Shown here in pieces: positions 26,386-35,282 of a stretch of DNA of 54,007 nucleotides. The notes below the pieces were generated by a model, which worked only from the letters and a program-made list of their open reading frames with translations, did no database searches and was not told the DNA's origin. Made by a program: the position numbers and the translations under genes. Within the stretch, counting starts at the first letter, position 1; every line of letters begins with the position of its first letter. This DNA comes from Bacteroidota bacterium (GTDB lineage: Bacteria > Bacteroidota > Bacteroidia > Chitinophagales > Chitinophagaceae), in the NCBI GenBank assembly GCA_005884665.1, contig VBAT01000034.1, positions 42,889 through 96,895 on the forward strand, written 5' to 3'.

Positions 26386-27231
26386 ATGAAAAAGACTATT
26401 GCCGCCTCGCTGATCACTATTTTACTTTTTATAACCGGAATTGTCAATGCGCAGGAGAAAGAGGAAGCAACGAAAGAAAGGCCCGGTTTTAAGCTTGGCG
26501 CCTTTTATAACAGTGGTTTGAATTATTATGGACGCACAGATAGTTTGCGAAGCAGTGGTTTTTTTCCACTAGCTGAACTGTGGTTCAACAAGAACTTATA
26601 TATCAACGCAGCCCCGGTTTTTACCAGTAATGCCACTAATCGTTTTGAATATGCTGGCACTGTATTTACAGCCGGTTACCAGGCAAAAACTGATAATGAA
26701 AAATTTTTCACGCACCTCTATTTCACAAAGCCCATCTACAGGCAGCGCACCCAATTGGTGCAGTCGGCGCTGAAAGAACAGCTCAGTGCAACATTCAGTT
26801 GGCAAAATAAATTCGTAAACCCCAGCATTGGTGGCGATATAAAACATGTTGACGGTTTTGACTATGGTATCAATGCGGGCCTGGATCATGTTTTCAGGTG
26901 CGAGCTCACCGGCCAATGGATATTTGTTGCCGATCCTGCCGCAATGATCAATATCGGCACACAGCATTTTACCAGGACTTATTATGAAAAAAATGGATTC
27001 CTGTTTCTTCCCGGAACTGAGCAGGCAGTAAGCCAGCAAGTGAGTGAGCTAAAAGTTCTTTCTTATGAGTTTTCCATCCCTCTAATACTATCTCGCAATA
27101 AATGGCAGTTGCTGGTGATGCCTGCCTACGTTATACCGCAAAACCTGGTAACAGTAGCTGGCAATGCTGAGCTTTCCGAAAGAGGACGACAACTATTTTA
27201 TATAACTGCGGGGGGAAAGATCAGTTTTTAG
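26386..27231 (+). CDS. Outer membrane beta-barrel protein
   Basis: A 281-residue protein with a signal peptide cut near NAQ (MKKTIAASLITILLFITGIV). I chose the ATG at 26386 because the signal begins there; the frame from 26338 would overlap the terminator. The mature part has many alternating aromatic strands (KLGAFYNSGLNYYG, FEYAGTVFTAGYQAKT, FRCELTGQWIF) and ends in the residues KISF, with the C-terminal Phe typical of barrels inserted by BAM. No specific porin or receptor family can be named. Confidence 0.72.
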   Translation: MKKTIAASLITILLFITGIVNAQEKEEATKERPGFKLGAFYNSGLNYYGRTDSLRSSGFFPLAELWFNKNLYINAAPVFTSNATNRFEYAGTVFTAGYQAKTDNEKFFTHLYFTKPIYRQRTQLVQSALKEQLSATFSWQNKFVNPSIGGDIKHVDGFDYGINAGLDHVFRCELTGQWIFVADPAAMINIGTQHFTRTYYEKNGFLFLPGTEQAVSQQVSELKVLSYEFSIPLILSRNKWQLLVMPAYVIPQNLVTVAGNAELSERGRQLFYITAGGKISF

Positions 27232-27260
27232 AAAACAAAAAAACCTATTATTTAAAAAAA

Positions 27261-27268
27261 TAAATTTG
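27261..27268 (+). promoter_or_regulatory. -7 box upstream of the DinB-like gene
   Basis: TAAATTTG, a TAnnTTTG match, 22 bp before the ATG at 27291. No clear -33 element in the A-rich upstream stretch. Confidence 0.4.
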
Positions 27269-27290
27269 CAGGTAATCAAACCCTGTTGCC

Positions 27291-27800
27291 ATGGATAAGG
27301 TAGCCGCTGAATTTATTGAACAAAGCATTTTCAGGATAGAAAAGAATACGCCCAAGATCACTAAATGCCTGGACCAGCTAACTGATGAACAGGTCTGGAT
27401 GCGCCCTAACGAAGCGTCCAATAGTATCGGTAATATCGTGCTGCATCTATGCGGCAATATCCGCCAGTACTCCATCTCGGCGCTGGGCAACCAACCCGAT
27501 ATACGGGAAAGAGACAAGGAGTTCTCCGCGACCAGCGGTTATACAAAAGAAGAATTGCTAAAGAAGCTGGTTGATACCCTGCAGGAAGCCATTGAAATAA
27601 TCAGGAATACGGATGAAGTAAGTTTGCTAAAGATCTATTCGGCACAGGGATTCAACTACTCGGGCGCCGGTATCATTGTCCATGTGACGGAACATTATTC
27701 CTATCATACCGGCCAGATCATATTTTGGACAAAACAATTAACGGGTATCGACCTGGGCTTTTATTCCCACATCGATTTAAATAAAAGAAACAGGAGCTGA
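27291..27800 (+). CDS. DinB-superfamily protein
   Basis: A 169-residue four-helix-bundle protein. The likely metal ligands of the family are present: His in NIVLHLCGNIRQY, and two later His in VHVTEHYSYHTGQI. The last helix leads into IIFWTKQL, as in the DUF1572/DinB group. DinB-like proteins are metal-binding and often act as thiol-dependent transferases; the substrate here is unknown. The name does not imply DNA polymerase IV. Confidence 0.82.
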   Translation: MDKVAAEFIEQSIFRIEKNTPKITKCLDQLTDEQVWMRPNEASNSIGNIVLHLCGNIRQYSISALGNQPDIRERDKEFSATSGYTKEELLKKLVDTLQEAIEIIRNTDEVSLLKIYSAQGFNYSGAGIIVHVTEHYSYHTGQIIFWTKQLTGIDLGFYSHIDLNKRNRS

Positions 27801-27835
27801 CGGTGAATAGTAAGTATTTCACCGCTCACGTTCTA

Positions 27836-28366
27836 TCATTTGGAGGTCACCTCTGTAGAAACCGACTCTTTCATGTCGGCCTGTATCAACGCCAGTAGCT
27901 TCTGGAAATTCATGTCAATCTCATTCAAAACTTTTTCGGCATCTTTTGATACTTTGCCTGTTTCTTCAACTGCTTTCAGTAGCTTTTCCGAAGACAATCT
28001 CATTGTTTTGCCGCCTCGCTCTTTTTCTTCCATGTACACACTATCGATCCTGTATTTATACTCACCATCTTCTACTTTGAGTTCGAAAAGATATTCAACC
28101 GTCCTAATTGTATGGTAAGGCGTGGCCAGTTTCATTGTGCCTCTTGCGGTGATCAATCCCTCGTCCCTGTTTTCGACTACGATCCTTTGCTTATTCCATT
28201 TAATTCGCTCCATCGCAATTTGTGCTCTTTCGAATAGTTCATGTTTATCTGCCTGTATTACGGTCTTCTTATTCTTGTAAACAATGCGGTCCTCATCAAC
28301 ATGAACTGTCTGTGCATGAAGTGCGACAGGCATCAAAACAAATAATATATATTTTATAAACTTCAT
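27836..28366 (-). CDS. DUF4468 exported protein
   Basis: A 176-residue protein with signal peptide MKFIKYILFVLMPVALHAQ. The domain matches DUF4468 (TBP-like fold): KHELFERAQIAMERI, then VVENRDEGLITARGTMKL, then VEYLFELKVEDGEYKYRIDS. It is a Bacteroidota family of unknown function, usually exported. It starts 5 bp after the end of the kinase-like/BamA-like gene and is thus almost certainly cotranscribed with it. A helical C-terminal tail (LLKAVEETGKVSKDAEKVLN) follows the domain. Confidence 0.82.
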   Translation of the reverse strand: MKFIKYILFVLMPVALHAQTVHVDEDRIVYKNKKTVIQADKHELFERAQIAMERIKWNKQRIVVENRDEGLITARGTMKLATPYHTIRTVEYLFELKVEDGEYKYRIDSVYMEEKERGGKTMRLSSEKLLKAVEETGKVSKDAEKVLNEIDMNFQKLLALIQADMKESVSTEVTSK

Positions 28367-28371
28367 AGTAA

Positions 28372-30975
28372 TTAAAACTGAAATCCAAAATTTACAAAAA
28401 AGAGATTTTTTTGCTCCTTTGAATACATCAATGTGGCGGTGACCGCTATCTTGTCAAGAGGAGCAATAAAAACTCCCCATCCATAACCATCATGCCATTG
28501 TGTTGATTCTTCATCATCGGCCCAAACCCTGCCGATATCATTAAATACCAGCAAGCCCATTGAACCACGGAAAAGACCCAGGTTGGCGTCCCGTTTCATA
28601 AAGCGTATTTCCGAGTTATTGTAGGCCCTGGTGCGCCCTGCAAAACGATCCATTTGAAATCCTCTCAGGTTTTGACGGAAACCGAGATATTGCGCCTGCT
28701 GAATTTCAAAATCACCGAGAATATGACTGGTACCGAAGCTGGTGGCAATAACTACATTTCTTTTTGCAATAAAATCAGTGAACAGGTCCAGTTGACCCCC
28801 TGCTTCGGTTACGGAATTACTGTATTTGCTTAAACCTGCATAGGACTTACCATACATATTTAGTTTAATTCCCCTTGTGGGTATTGCCTCGCTGTTCTTC
28901 GTGTTTATCGTGATGCTCAACGCTCCGCCGGCGTATGATTTACCGATATAAGCTACATTGGTCGTCTCGCCGGGCGGATATACTTCAGTTACATATTTGC
29001 CTTCATTTGGTTTCTGTTTTAGCTTGAAATACTGGAACACCGGACCATAGCTGATCTCGAACCAGGAATTAGGCCGGTTGCGGGCCATCAATGAAACTTC
29101 CACGAGATTATAGTGATTGAAATAATACCTGAATCCTCCCGGTTTGCTTTTATCAAAGACAGTATTGTTTCCCATACCAAAGAAAAAGGTCCGGCTGGTT
29201 GGTAGCCATGCATCGCTATGAAATAATAAGTCGGTTTTCCCGAATACATGAATAAATTCGCCATAATATTTTAAGTGATAGGCCGATGCTGTCAACGACC
29301 TGGTCACGACAAATAAATGTTTAGCGCTGTAAGGTGATTTCCTGAAATTATTCTGCCTGGTGACCTGGTACCGCGGACCAAGGAATAAGCCCCCGACTGT
29401 GTATTCGACGGAGAGCCCTAACCCGGTTTTATTGTAGATGTATTCGAGGCGATTGTAATTGTTATTCTGCGGATCTCCTGAAATCTTTTTCCGGAAACCC
29501 TGTTCGCCCGAAAAACTGTTCTGTTCAAAGCTTACATCATACACAATGGTTTTACCGCCCTTGCTATTGTTGACAAATTCATCTTCGCCTGGTCCGCCGA
29601 TAATTCTTGTTTTGATAGATGTCCCTTCTCCCCGCAACTCAAACTTATCATTTCCCTCGAGACCGTAAATCCTTATTTCACTGGTGGTAGCCGGATCGAA
29701 GACCCGTTCGTAAACGCTACCAGATGCATGTCCCTCTTCGCCCGGATCAGTTACTACAACCGCAACTTTCCCATCGATATCTTTGGAAATAATGACCAAC
29801 TCCCGTCTATTGGTTCCAACGATGGAAACTGTTTTGGTGAGGAACCGGTAATACTTCATCATATCGTCTTTAAAGTATTTCCTTTTATTCTTAAGCGTGC
29901 TGATTATATTTTCGACCGAATACTGCTGGATCTCCTTTGGCTGCTGATGCAATGCTGTTTCTATGACCTCATCCGTCATCGCGCTCAGGAACTCATCAAT
30001 GGTTTTGCTCCAGTCTTGTTCAGATAAGCTGTTCAGGAAATAACGGTCAAAGCCTTGCTCAGGATTATTGAACCGGGTAATGTCCTTTGCTTTTTCCTTG
30101 AATCCCTCGAGCTGAGGAACGGCATTTTTGCCCTTTACAAACATTGACACGAAACCACCGCTCAAACGGTAAAAAGCCTGGTCCCGGTCAATAGGCACCG
30201 GGTAATAAATTTTATCCTCGCCGTTAGCCAGGGCTACCCAATCCCACTGACCCTGGTGACGGTCAAAATCCATAACAAAATTATCGAGTAGCCGTGCACG
30301 AAGTATAGCGATGGGATCTACTCTTGTGTGTTTATCATTGGCGAGTTTATAGACCAGCTCTTCCGTACTGATCATTTTTTCCTTCTTGCCTCCGTTCATA
30401 TCATTGATAAACCCCGAAGGATTCCTTTCTTCCATTAAAACGAGTGTATTCTTCAATTTTTCGCGGTACTCTCCCAGTGCCGGATCATCGCCTATGTAAA
30501 CAAGACTATCTTTTAAGTAAAGCACCTTCGCTGCCTTTGAAAGAGGAGGCATGGATAAAATAGCGTAAGGATAGGAGCCTGAAATACCACCTGCTACAAT
30601 TTTTGCGGCCACTGTTCCGCGGAGCTCCGGTGGCACGGCTTTCTCAGGAAATTTTTCTACAGATCGCAAAGCCCATTCTTTACCATCTGCATTCTCTACC
30701 CGCAACGATTTCGTTTGTTTGCCACCGCCCAGCCTGGTAGGTTTCAGACCACCATAAGCCGTTAAGAGGTCAAGAACAGGAACTTCAATCGCAGTGATCC
30801 ATTCCTTCCTGTAATTTCTGCCGGTAAAGAATATTCCAGCGCTGCTGCCTTTTAATGAAGTGTTAGCTGCAACCTTTACGGTATGCGTTTCCTCCGCGCC
30901 AACTTTAGTTATACTGTCCTTTTGAGCAAAAAGCAGCACGGTAACGGCCAAACCCTTTGAAAGAAAAGTATTCAT
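28372..30975 (-). CDS. Kinase-like domain fused to a BamA/TamA-like outer membrane beta-barrel
   Basis: An 867-residue exported protein. The N-terminal half resembles a HipA/FAM20-type kinase fold. A glycine-rich nucleotide-binding-like start is at about 75-105 (TRLGGGKQTKSLR, then WALRSVEK). The catalytic-like segment is at 230-244 (DNFVMDFDRHQGQW), and the metal-binding-like PIDRDQAFYR is at 261-270. A linker with a GLEGNDKFELRG/GGPGEDEF beta region follows. The last 350 or so residues are a BamA/D15-type barrel ending NFGFQF. Related Bacteroidota proteins often also carry an N-terminal metallophosphoesterase, absent here. Kinase activity in the periplasm, where ATP is scarce, is unproven. 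Confidence 0.75.
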   Translation of the reverse strand: MNTFLSKGLAVTVLLFAQKDSITKVGAEETHTVKVAANTSLKGSSAGIFFTGRNYRKEWITAIEVPVLDLLTAYGGLKPTRLGGGKQTKSLRVENADGKEWALRSVEKFPEKAVPPELRGTVAAKIVAGGISGSYPYAILSMPPLSKAAKVLYLKDSLVYIGDDPALGEYREKLKNTLVLMEERNPSGFINDMNGGKKEKMISTEELVYKLANDKHTRVDPIAILRARLLDNFVMDFDRHQGQWDWVALANGEDKIYYPVPIDRDQAFYRLSGGFVSMFVKGKNAVPQLEGFKEKAKDITRFNNPEQGFDRYFLNSLSEQDWSKTIDEFLSAMTDEVIETALHQQPKEIQQYSVENIISTLKNKRKYFKDDMMKYYRFLTKTVSIVGTNRRELVIISKDIDGKVAVVVTDPGEEGHASGSVYERVFDPATTSEIRIYGLEGNDKFELRGEGTSIKTRIIGGPGEDEFVNNSKGGKTIVYDVSFEQNSFSGEQGFRKKISGDPQNNNYNRLEYIYNKTGLGLSVEYTVGGLFLGPRYQVTRQNNFRKSPYSAKHLFVVTRSLTASAYHLKYYGEFIHVFGKTDLLFHSDAWLPTSRTFFFGMGNNTVFDKSKPGGFRYYFNHYNLVEVSLMARNRPNSWFEISYGPVFQYFKLKQKPNEGKYVTEVYPPGETTNVAYIGKSYAGGALSITINTKNSEAIPTRGIKLNMYGKSYAGLSKYSNSVTEAGGQLDLFTDFIAKRNVVIATSFGTSHILGDFEIQQAQYLGFRQNLRGFQMDRFAGRTRAYNNSEIRFMKRDANLGLFRGSMGLLVFNDIGRVWADDEESTQWHDGYGWGVFIAPLDKIAVTATLMYSKEQKNLFFVNFGFQF

Positions 30976-31124
30976 GCAATAATGAGATCCGGTTTAAAAA
31001 CGGGTTACAGATTAAATTATAATATCATGCCAGTATTGGCAATCTGATTCGTTCAAAGCCTACTAAAATCTAAGAGGTGTGGAAAACCCCCGGGGATAAG
31101 GAATGGCCAGCGCTGAGGTAGCAA

Positions 31125-32630
31125 TTATTGATCATACACATAAACCGCACCATCATTGAATTGCTTCAATAATTTCATCTTTTTGGTCCCGGTGATAAAG
31201 GCTTTATCTACCAGGTCTGTATTTTCCCCGTCATCGAACCAGACAACATAACAATGACGATTAGATAAGAATTCCTTAATACCCGGCGGATACTGCCGGT
31301 GTGGCAAAAACTGCCCAACTTTTCCCGTAAAAAAGAAAATGGCGTCGCTGGCATCGGAATAGACTGTAAAGTCTTTTCGAAAAAGCAGCGAATCGTTTTT
31401 GATAAACTGGACTGTTTCGGAATATCTCCACTGGTCTTCGGTGTATCCGGGAATTCCAGCGTCTTTTACACCGTCCCACGTTTCTGCATCCCAGGCTAAC
31501 TGGCCATACTGAAAAAGGCAAAACATACAACCGGCTGCAACCAGCACAAGTATTCTCCCGGACCGACCTGTTTTTTGAAACAGCGGCACTATCCAATAAC
31601 TGCTGCACCATAAAAGCGGTATAAAAACGGGAGCCAGAAAACGGCTGTTTAGGGTCTCGAATCTCGAAACCGATGCGATAGAAACCATGAACAATAAATA
31701 CAGTAGCGAAAAAGAAGTTGCAATATTTTCGTACGTCGCAAAATTTTGAATATGCCGGTAATTGTTTATGCAAAGAAAGACCAGTCCTGCGATCACGATG
31801 ATGAACAGGATACCGGCCCCTCTATAATGTCCCTGCAAAAAAGGAAGCCAGTCATATAACACCGAACCTGCATCGTGAATATTCTCTCTCAAAGAAGTAG
31901 TTGAAATTTCCCTGCCACCTGTCAGGTTGCCCGAGACAATATGATTTCTTGCAAGGTTTATTATTAATAATGAAGGAGACAGTAGAGCATACAACAGGAC
32001 ATCTATTAATTTTTTTCGCAGCGGAACCTTGCTGTTTATCAGCAACAATATTCCGCCCGTAGCGATAAGCGTGATACCTGCGTATCGCGTAACCGATGCC
32101 AGCGCGGCACAGAGTATCGCCGCAAACAGGGCCCGACGCGAAAATGAGAACGAATAACGATGTATTGAGATGATAAAAAGTAGTAACAAGAGCAGGAAAA
32201 GGCTTTCCGACATAAGCATGGAATAAACTTCCAGTAAACAGGGGCTTATGACGATACAGGTAAGGATGGCCCATTTATAGACTCTCGATGTATAAACAAA
32301 CCGGTCCATGATATAGCCGGCAAGGATGATGACCAGGGAAAACAGGAGTGCATTTAGTAAAGGAGCAAAGTTCAATGGGTTTAATCCGGTCACCCACATA
32401 AAGCAGCTAAGAAAAAAAGGATAAAAAGCCGGAAAATCAACAAGGGGTGCTCCTGTGAAATCAACCAGTTCACCTTTCGCATGGAGGTTTTCGGCCACAG
32501 ATAAATATTCAACGCTGTCTGGTTCGATACCAATGCCACCATGCCTGGTAAAAAAAAGAATGATCGTGAACCCTGCCGCAGCGGCAAGCAGGCTGTCTAT
32601 ATTTCTTTTAATTGGAAAAAAAGAAGACAT
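31125..32630 (-). CDS. GT-C-type (GT39/ArnT-like) membrane glycosyltransferase
   Basis: A 501-residue protein with about 11 hydrophobic helices and a soluble C-terminal part. The first periplasmic loop has GIGIEPDSVEYLSVAENL, with an acidic pair where GT-C enzymes hold their catalytic aspartate. The loop WVTGLNPLNFAPLLNALLFS follows the usual order. Such enzymes move sugars from a polyprenyl phosphate donor to lipids or proteins on the outer face of the inner membrane. Donor and acceptor are unknown. It stands alone, with a possible -7 box (CTATATTG, minus strand) just upstream. Confidence 0.72.
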   Translation of the reverse strand: MSSFFPIKRNIDSLLAAAAGFTIILFFTRHGGIGIEPDSVEYLSVAENLHAKGELVDFTGAPLVDFPAFYPFFLSCFMWVTGLNPLNFAPLLNALLFSLVIILAGYIMDRFVYTSRVYKWAILTCIVISPCLLEVYSMLMSESLFLLLLLLFIISIHRYSFSFSRRALFAAILCAALASVTRYAGITLIATGGILLLINSKVPLRKKLIDVLLYALLSPSLLIINLARNHIVSGNLTGGREISTTSLRENIHDAGSVLYDWLPFLQGHYRGAGILFIIVIAGLVFLCINNYRHIQNFATYENIATSFSLLYLLFMVSIASVSRFETLNSRFLAPVFIPLLWCSSYWIVPLFQKTGRSGRILVLVAAGCMFCLFQYGQLAWDAETWDGVKDAGIPGYTEDQWRYSETVQFIKNDSLLFRKDFTVYSDASDAIFFFTGKVGQFLPHRQYPPGIKEFLSNRHCYVVWFDDGENTDLVDKAFITGTKKMKLLKQFNDGAVYVYDQ

Positions 32631-32689
32631 ATTTGGTTTCTAAACAGCTGCAATATAGATAATGCTTCCTGTGGAAATATTAATGAGAT

Positions 32690-32835
32690 GTGAATGCTGG
32701 ATGCTGGTTACTGGTTACTGGTTACTGGTTACCGGATGCTGGATGCATCCTACTGAAATCTGCAGCCTGTATTTAACAGCAAACATCCAGCATCGAGCAT
32801 CTGGCATCTGTGATCTAGGATCTGCATCAGGGATC
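32690..32835. repeat. GATGCTGG/GTTACTGG palindromic repeat, copy 2
   Basis: ATGCTGGATGCTGGTTACTG continues with three GGTTACT units and a second ATGCTGGATGC. After a loop comes CATCCAGCATCGAGCATCTG, the complementary arm. It belongs to the same family as 5316-5435. Confidence 0.7.
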
Positions 32836-32873
32836 CCATATCTAAAGAATAGTGATCAGTGAAAAGAAAGGAG

Positions 32874-33746
32874 TTATTTGAAGCTGCTCTTCATCACCCT
32901 CATCATTCCCCCGGCACTCCATTCACCAGGAATGATAAAGCGGCGGACCGTATATAGAGGGTCATCTTTATCCCTTGGATCCGACAGTTGGAAAACGGAT
33001 TTAAAATGGAATCGTTTCAGGTTTTGGATCGCATCCCTGTTCCAGAGACCAAAAGGGTAAGCAAAATATTGTACAGGTTTGCCAGTAATGCTTTCCAGTT
33101 GTTTGGAAGGTTTCGCGATCTGTGTCTTCCAGTCTTCTTCAGTGTATTTTTTTACGCTGTGATGATCCCATGTATGCGAGCCAATGACATGCCCCTGGGC
33201 CGACAATTGTTTTACTTCGTCTTTGCTCATATAACCAGGGCGATCCAACGATACGGTCATGATAAAGAATACGCCTTTAAAGCCGTATCTATTTAATTCA
33301 GGAAGTCCAACTGTATACTGGTCCAGCCGGGTATCATCAAAAGTGATCATTACCGGTTTTGAAGGCAGTTCTTTCCCGGTGGCTAAATAATCATACAGCT
33401 GGTCTGGTAAGATGCTATGATATCCGCTATCTGCCAGCATTTTCATCTGCGCCCTGAAATTGGCAACAGGAACAATATAATCCTTTCCGATCTTACCATC
33501 GGTAGGACGAAAATCACGGAGCTGGTGATAACAAAGAATGGGCACCTGCGGGCGACTGAGGATAGTTTTAGCATCAGCGATAACTGGAGGATTGGGTCCA
33601 GGACTTACTGCTTTCTCTACCGTGGGTTCAGTAGTTATTGCCTGGAACTGGGCGGAACTGTCACAGCCTGTATGAACCGTTATCCATAAAGCGGCGAATA
33701 CAAACAGTGATATGTTTTTTGCAGTTAATTTCGAATTTTCTTTCAT
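32874..33746 (-). CDS. Polysaccharide deacetylase-family lipoprotein
   Basis: A 290-residue lipoprotein. The ATG at 33746 is chosen because it starts the signal with lipobox VHTGC and lies right after a good promoter; a frame from 33800 would start inside that promoter. The NodB-type domain has VPILCYHQLRDF, MITFDDTRLDQY with the metal-binding Asp, and GSHTWDHHS as the His motif (HxxxH variant). It ends with FAYPFGLWNRDAI. It likely removes acetyl groups from a glycan (peptidoglycan, chitin-like or exopolysaccharide) in the envelope. One extra feature is a Pro-rich linker after the lipobox. Confidence 0.88.
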   Translation of the reverse strand: MKENSKLTAKNISLFVFAALWITVHTGCDSSAQFQAITTEPTVEKAVSPGPNPPVIADAKTILSRPQVPILCYHQLRDFRPTDGKIGKDYIVPVANFRAQMKMLADSGYHSILPDQLYDYLATGKELPSKPVMITFDDTRLDQYTVGLPELNRYGFKGVFFIMTVSLDRPGYMSKDEVKQLSAQGHVIGSHTWDHHSVKKYTEEDWKTQIAKPSKQLESITGKPVQYFAYPFGLWNRDAIQNLKRFHFKSVFQLSDPRDKDDPLYTVRRFIIPGEWSAGGMMRVMKSSFK

Positions 33747-33769
33747 AAGGACATTGGAAAAACTATTCA

Positions 33770-33800
33770 CAAACGTAGTAATAATAATTTTATTTTTCAA
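33770..33800 (-). promoter_or_regulatory. Promoter for the polysaccharide deacetylase gene
   Basis: On the minus strand TTG (33800-33798), 20 bp, then TACGTTTG (33777-33770). Full match to the Bacteroidota pattern, with a start site near 33763 and a leader of about 17 nt. Confidence 0.65.
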
Positions 33801-33909
33801 GTGTCAGATATACCTGTAAAGACCTGCAAAACGTATCGGATATTACCCGGGAATAAATCGTTCTTATAAGTATATTTAACATGCGATTGCTCTAACTCAA
33901 TTTCTATCA

Positions 33910-35277
33910 ATGAAAAAAAACAAGGACTCCTCGCGGCGGAATTTCATCAAGAAAATGGCTGCCTCCGCCGCAGCTGTAGCGGCAGGCACCGCAGCATTTG
34001 CAGCAGATGACAACATCATCCGGTTTACGTTATCAAAGAAACGAGCCTTTAGCGCCAACGATAATGTCAATATTGCCCTGATCGGCGCCGGGGGCATGGG
34101 AACCCAGGATACCATTACGGCACTATCAGTTCCTGGCATTAAGATCGTGGCAGCCTGTGATCTTTACGATGGACGACTGAAAGATGCAAGGGAAAAATGG
34201 GGTAAGGACCTGTTCACTACCCGCAGTTACAAAGAGGTTCTTAACCGAAGGGATATTGATGCAGTGATCGTCGCCACACCCGATCATTGGCACCAGCAGA
34301 TCTCCATCGATGCTATGAAGGCCGGCAAGCATGTCTATTGTGAAAAACCGATGGTGCATTCGGTGGTTGAAGGACCGGCTGTGATACAGGCGCAAAAAGA
34401 AACGGGTAAGGTGTTCCAGGTAGGAAGCCAGGGCGTTTCCTCCCTGGGAAATGAAAAGGCAAAAGAACTTTTAAAAAGCGGTGCGATCGGCACCCTGAAC
34501 TATGCCGAGGGTTTTTGGGCCCGGCATTCACCTGTCGGCGCCTGGCAATACCCAATCCCCGCAGATGCGTCTCCGGCAACAGTTGACTGGGAAACCTATA
34601 TCAGCAATACAACCAAAAGGCCTTTCGATCCACTGCGTTTCTTCCGTTGGAGGAATTACCTGGATTATGGAACAGGTATGTCCGGCGATCTCTTTGTTCA
34701 TCTTTTTTCCAGCCTGCATTTTATCACCGATTCACTGGGCCCCAATAAAGTCTATTCTTCCGGCGGCCTGCGATACTGGAAAGATGGCCGCGAAGTGCCT
34801 GATGTATTGCTGGGGACTTTTGATTATCCCCAGGCACAGGCTCATCCACCGTTCAATCTCTCCTTGCGTTGCAATTTTGTAGATGGCACCAGCGGCACTA
34901 CTTACCTGAAACTTGTAGGCAGTGAAGGTTCGATGGACATTACCTGGGATGATGTCGTATTAAAAAGAAATAAAACAATCACTTCCGACGACCCGTTCTT
35001 CATTGAACAAATGAAAAAAGCCGGGACACCCCTCACAGATCGCAAGAGGATAATGCCTCCTGAAGAAATAAAGTTTGAAGCTGAAAAAGGATACAGAGGC
35101 GGGCCTTACGATCATTTTGTCAACTTCTTCCAGGCCATCAGGAATGGAGGAAAAGTTGTAGAAGATGCCATATTCGGTTACCGTGCAGCCGCCCCTGCCC
35201 TGCTTTGCATCGATAGTTATAATAATGACACGGCTATTTCATGGAACCCGGAAAAAATGCAAGTGATAAAAAAATAA
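33910..35277 (+). CDS. Tat-exported Gfo/Idh/MocA-family oxidoreductase
   Basis: A 455-residue oxidoreductase exported by the Tat route: SSRRNFIKKMAASAAAVAAG carries the twin arginine near residues 9-10. The Rossmann motif IALIGAGGMG is at about 55-64 and the family's EKP is at 145-147 (CEKPMVH). The C-terminal half has GTGMSGDLFVHLFSSLHF, the metal- or substrate-site histidine region. Exported members carry a tightly bound NAD(P) and oxidise or reduce sugars without a free cofactor. The next gene encodes DUF1080, so oxidation at C3 of a glycoside is a good hypothesis. Confidence 0.9.
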   Translation: MKKNKDSSRRNFIKKMAASAAAVAAGTAAFAADDNIIRFTLSKKRAFSANDNVNIALIGAGGMGTQDTITALSVPGIKIVAACDLYDGRLKDAREKWGKDLFTTRSYKEVLNRRDIDAVIVATPDHWHQQISIDAMKAGKHVYCEKPMVHSVVEGPAVIQAQKETGKVFQVGSQGVSSLGNEKAKELLKSGAIGTLNYAEGFWARHSPVGAWQYPIPADASPATVDWETYISNTTKRPFDPLRFFRWRNYLDYGTGMSGDLFVHLFSSLHFITDSLGPNKVYSSGGLRYWKDGREVPDVLLGTFDYPQAQAHPPFNLSLRCNFVDGTSGTTYLKLVGSEGSMDITWDDVVLKRNKTITSDDPFFIEQMKKAGTPLTDRKRIMPPEEIKFEAEKGYRGGPYDHFVNFFQAIRNGGKVVEDAIFGYRAAAPALLCIDSYNNDTAISWNPEKMQVIKK

Positions 35278-35282
35278 TACAG

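Noticed and set aside
25665..26447. A 260-codon minus-strand frame over the low-complexity gene
   Set aside because: It is the antisense shadow of a Ser/Thr/Ala/Lys-rich gene whose codons give few stops on the other strand. It has no signal peptide or family, and the plus strand has the signal sequence and a terminator.
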